From assembly GCA_037953625.1 (NCBI GenBank), contig CM075655.1, positions 124,069,001 through 124,133,000 of the forward strand: 64,000 nt of DNA, in the 5' to 3' direction. A model generated the notes under the pieces. It was not told the DNA's origin, did not search any database, and saw only the letters and a program-made list of their open reading frames with translations. A program made the translations under genes and the position numbers. Shown piece by piece: positions 62,083-64,000 of the stretch (within the stretch, counting starts at the first letter, position 1; the number at the start of each line of letters is the position of its first letter). This DNA comes from Crotalaria pallida (taxonomy: Eukaryota > Streptophyta > Magnoliopsida > Fabales > Fabaceae).

Positions 62083-64000
62083 ATTCCGTTTCATTATTTT
62101 GATAAAAAAATATAGGTTTTTTCAAAATCAAAGTAAAAATAATTAATAAAAAATCTTTAAAATTGTATAATATCTTAAAAATTGTATATTATATTAAAAA
62201 TAATTAATGAAAAATCTTAACGATTGTAAAAATATATGAAAATTTATAATTAATTAATAAATCGTACATTATATTTTATTTTAAAAATAGAATCATATCA
62301 AAAAGATATTCTCTTACTTTTACCAAGATAACGATGGGCAGAGTAGTTTTGTCAATGCAAATTTCACCCTTTTTAGTGTCAAACAACAGATGCTACGCAC
62401 TTTTCCCTGGCCTCTCCATCTATGTTCACACAATTTACATGTTCACATACACAATTTACGGTTTAAAGCTTGTTTTCACTACTATATATGCTGAGTAATC
62501 AATACCTACCATTAACCACTTCTCACCACGTTAAAGGGTAAAAGAGAAGGAAGATTATGGTTTTGAATATAGAGAAGCAAGATCAACATTGAGGGGGCGC
62601 ATGCATTTAATCAAACAGAGAGTGATGGTAGATGTTGTAATGAGACATGAGAATTAGCAAAAGCAATTTCAATAGGGTGGTGTGTACTTGTTTTGGGATT
62701 TTTTGATACATTGATGCTATCTGCTAGCCATAGATAGCTGAGTAGTATATTTTGATAAGGGCAAAAGTTAACACTTTAGCTGCACCGAAAAGTTTTATTC
62801 TGGATTCTAAATGCCTCTTAAGCTTGTTTTCAGGTCACGTTGACTAATTTGTACATACATACAGACTAGAGCTTAACTATGAATCACGATTCGTTTAGAG
62901 TGTGAGGATTCTATTAATTCGTACATCCCACATGAGATAACATTCCTTTATTTTTTTTTTCAAGTATATTTTTGATTTGTGTATATTAGTACAGAATAAA
63001 AATAAATCAATGACAAAGATAAACTTTCGTATTGCAAAATCAACATGGGTGGAATGATTGATAAGTGACTCGATCTTACCTAAATAGTAATATATTAAAT
63101 TCGATGTTTTGTGAATGCAAAAATTTTATGTCAAGATTCACCTATCACAACCAAATACCCGACCCAATTGGATCCAGATGCACTCAAGTAATAACACCCC
63201 AGGAATGAACTGGGTGGGTAAAAAAAATTGTGTTGCGAGAGAAATTTCATATTCAATGGATAAAAAATATTAAATATGTATGTGAGAAATTAGTTGATTT
63301 TCCTGATTTTATGATATTTATGCATCCTTTTTAATTTTTATTCAGAAAAATCTTTATTGTTGCTTTCAATAACAAATTTCATCTATGATAATCCAACACC
63401 ATTATTACAAATAGTCTAACACTATCCACCTTATACCACACCACCACTATTTTCATACTCAAGTTTACCAAAGATAATCGTTCCATCATCCTTGACCCAA
63501 TAATTTTTCATAAAATGATGACAGATGTCATCCTATTTTACTTACCTTAAAATCAATATTACTATTAATTATTGTTTTAACTTTTAATCAAAATCACCAA
63601 ATTTTTTAATTACTAAATCAACAATATTATTATCAAAGGAAAGCATTGAAACCAAAAACTAAAAAGTGGACATCAAAACATCACACATGTTATGTCTCTG
63701 AGAATCAATTAAAGTTGTCCTGAAAATTTAATTCTACAAGCGCGCTAGTAAATATAGTAGAGTACTAATATGCCTTCTGTATAGCATTTTTTGGAACAAA
63801 ATTTCTGTCTTGGATGATAAGAAATAAATGAGTATTAATAAAGTTATTTGATATTAGAAGAATGAAAAGGTATATTATTTTTAAAAGAAGAAGAAAAAAA
63901 TGAAAAGGTAAATATTATTTTTTTATATCATAAAAATTAATATATTTTTAAAAAAATACTGTGGATGTTCTTTTTTTTTTTTTTGGTCATCAATACAGTG
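62083..64000. other. Intergenic, nothing recognised
   Basis: AT-rich sequence; no terminal repeats, splice-like gene structure or RNA gene could be supported. A more balanced stretch (62320-62720) has no long open frame. Confidence 0.4.

Overview
This window is nuclear DNA from a flowering plant. It is AT-rich and has two spliced genes with plant-specific protein architectures, long simple-sequence tracts and a very dense load of short transposable elements. A eudicot is clear from the proteins and repeats. The MITE and SINE types (terminus CTCCCTCCGGTCC, the TGCACTGACAGTGTAA hairpin family) recall legume genomes, but that is an impression from memory and not a proven placement.

Genes. (1) On the + strand, two coding exons (9212-9850 and 11167-12111) encode a 527-residue BTB/POZ protein of the Arabidopsis At3g50780 type. 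(2) On the - strand, four exons (36327-34843, 33231-32846, 30310-30250, 27883-27245) encode an 856-residue BEL1-like TALE homeodomain transcription factor of the SAW1/SAW2 (BLH2/BLH4) type. Its first coding intron must use a GC donor to keep the frame. No other convincing protein-coding gene, tRNA, rRNA or CRISPR array is visible. The two genes are unrelated in function as far as the sequence shows.

Layout. 1-8300: intergenic, with foldback MITEs (one with a 9-bp target duplication) and SINE copies. 8300-12450: BTB gene with leader and tail. 12450-26880: intergenic, rich in Stowaway-like MITEs (one nested in another), a PIF-like element, a truncated hAT-like element, SINEs and a 438-bp TIR element of unfamiliar type. 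26880-37420: BEL1-like gene; its introns hold MITEs. 37420-46880: SINEs, paired small MITEs, a 508-bp hairpin element with a GC-rich loop, and a probable non-autonomous Helitron. 46882-48907: a 2-kb copy of the unfamiliar TIR element carrying retrotransposon-like sequence. 48908-64000: many MITEs, two back-to-back at one TA, two hAT-like elements with 8-bp duplications, and long AT-rich stretches with nothing recognisable.

I found no transposase, reverse transcriptase or integrase reading frame, so every mobile element here appears non-autonomous or fragmentary. The best candidate for something undescribed is the pair of GACTTTTTC-ended elements with 8-bp target duplications and subterminal TTCCG/CGGAA repeats. 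The rest is interesting chiefly as a record of repeated small insertions around two conserved genes.
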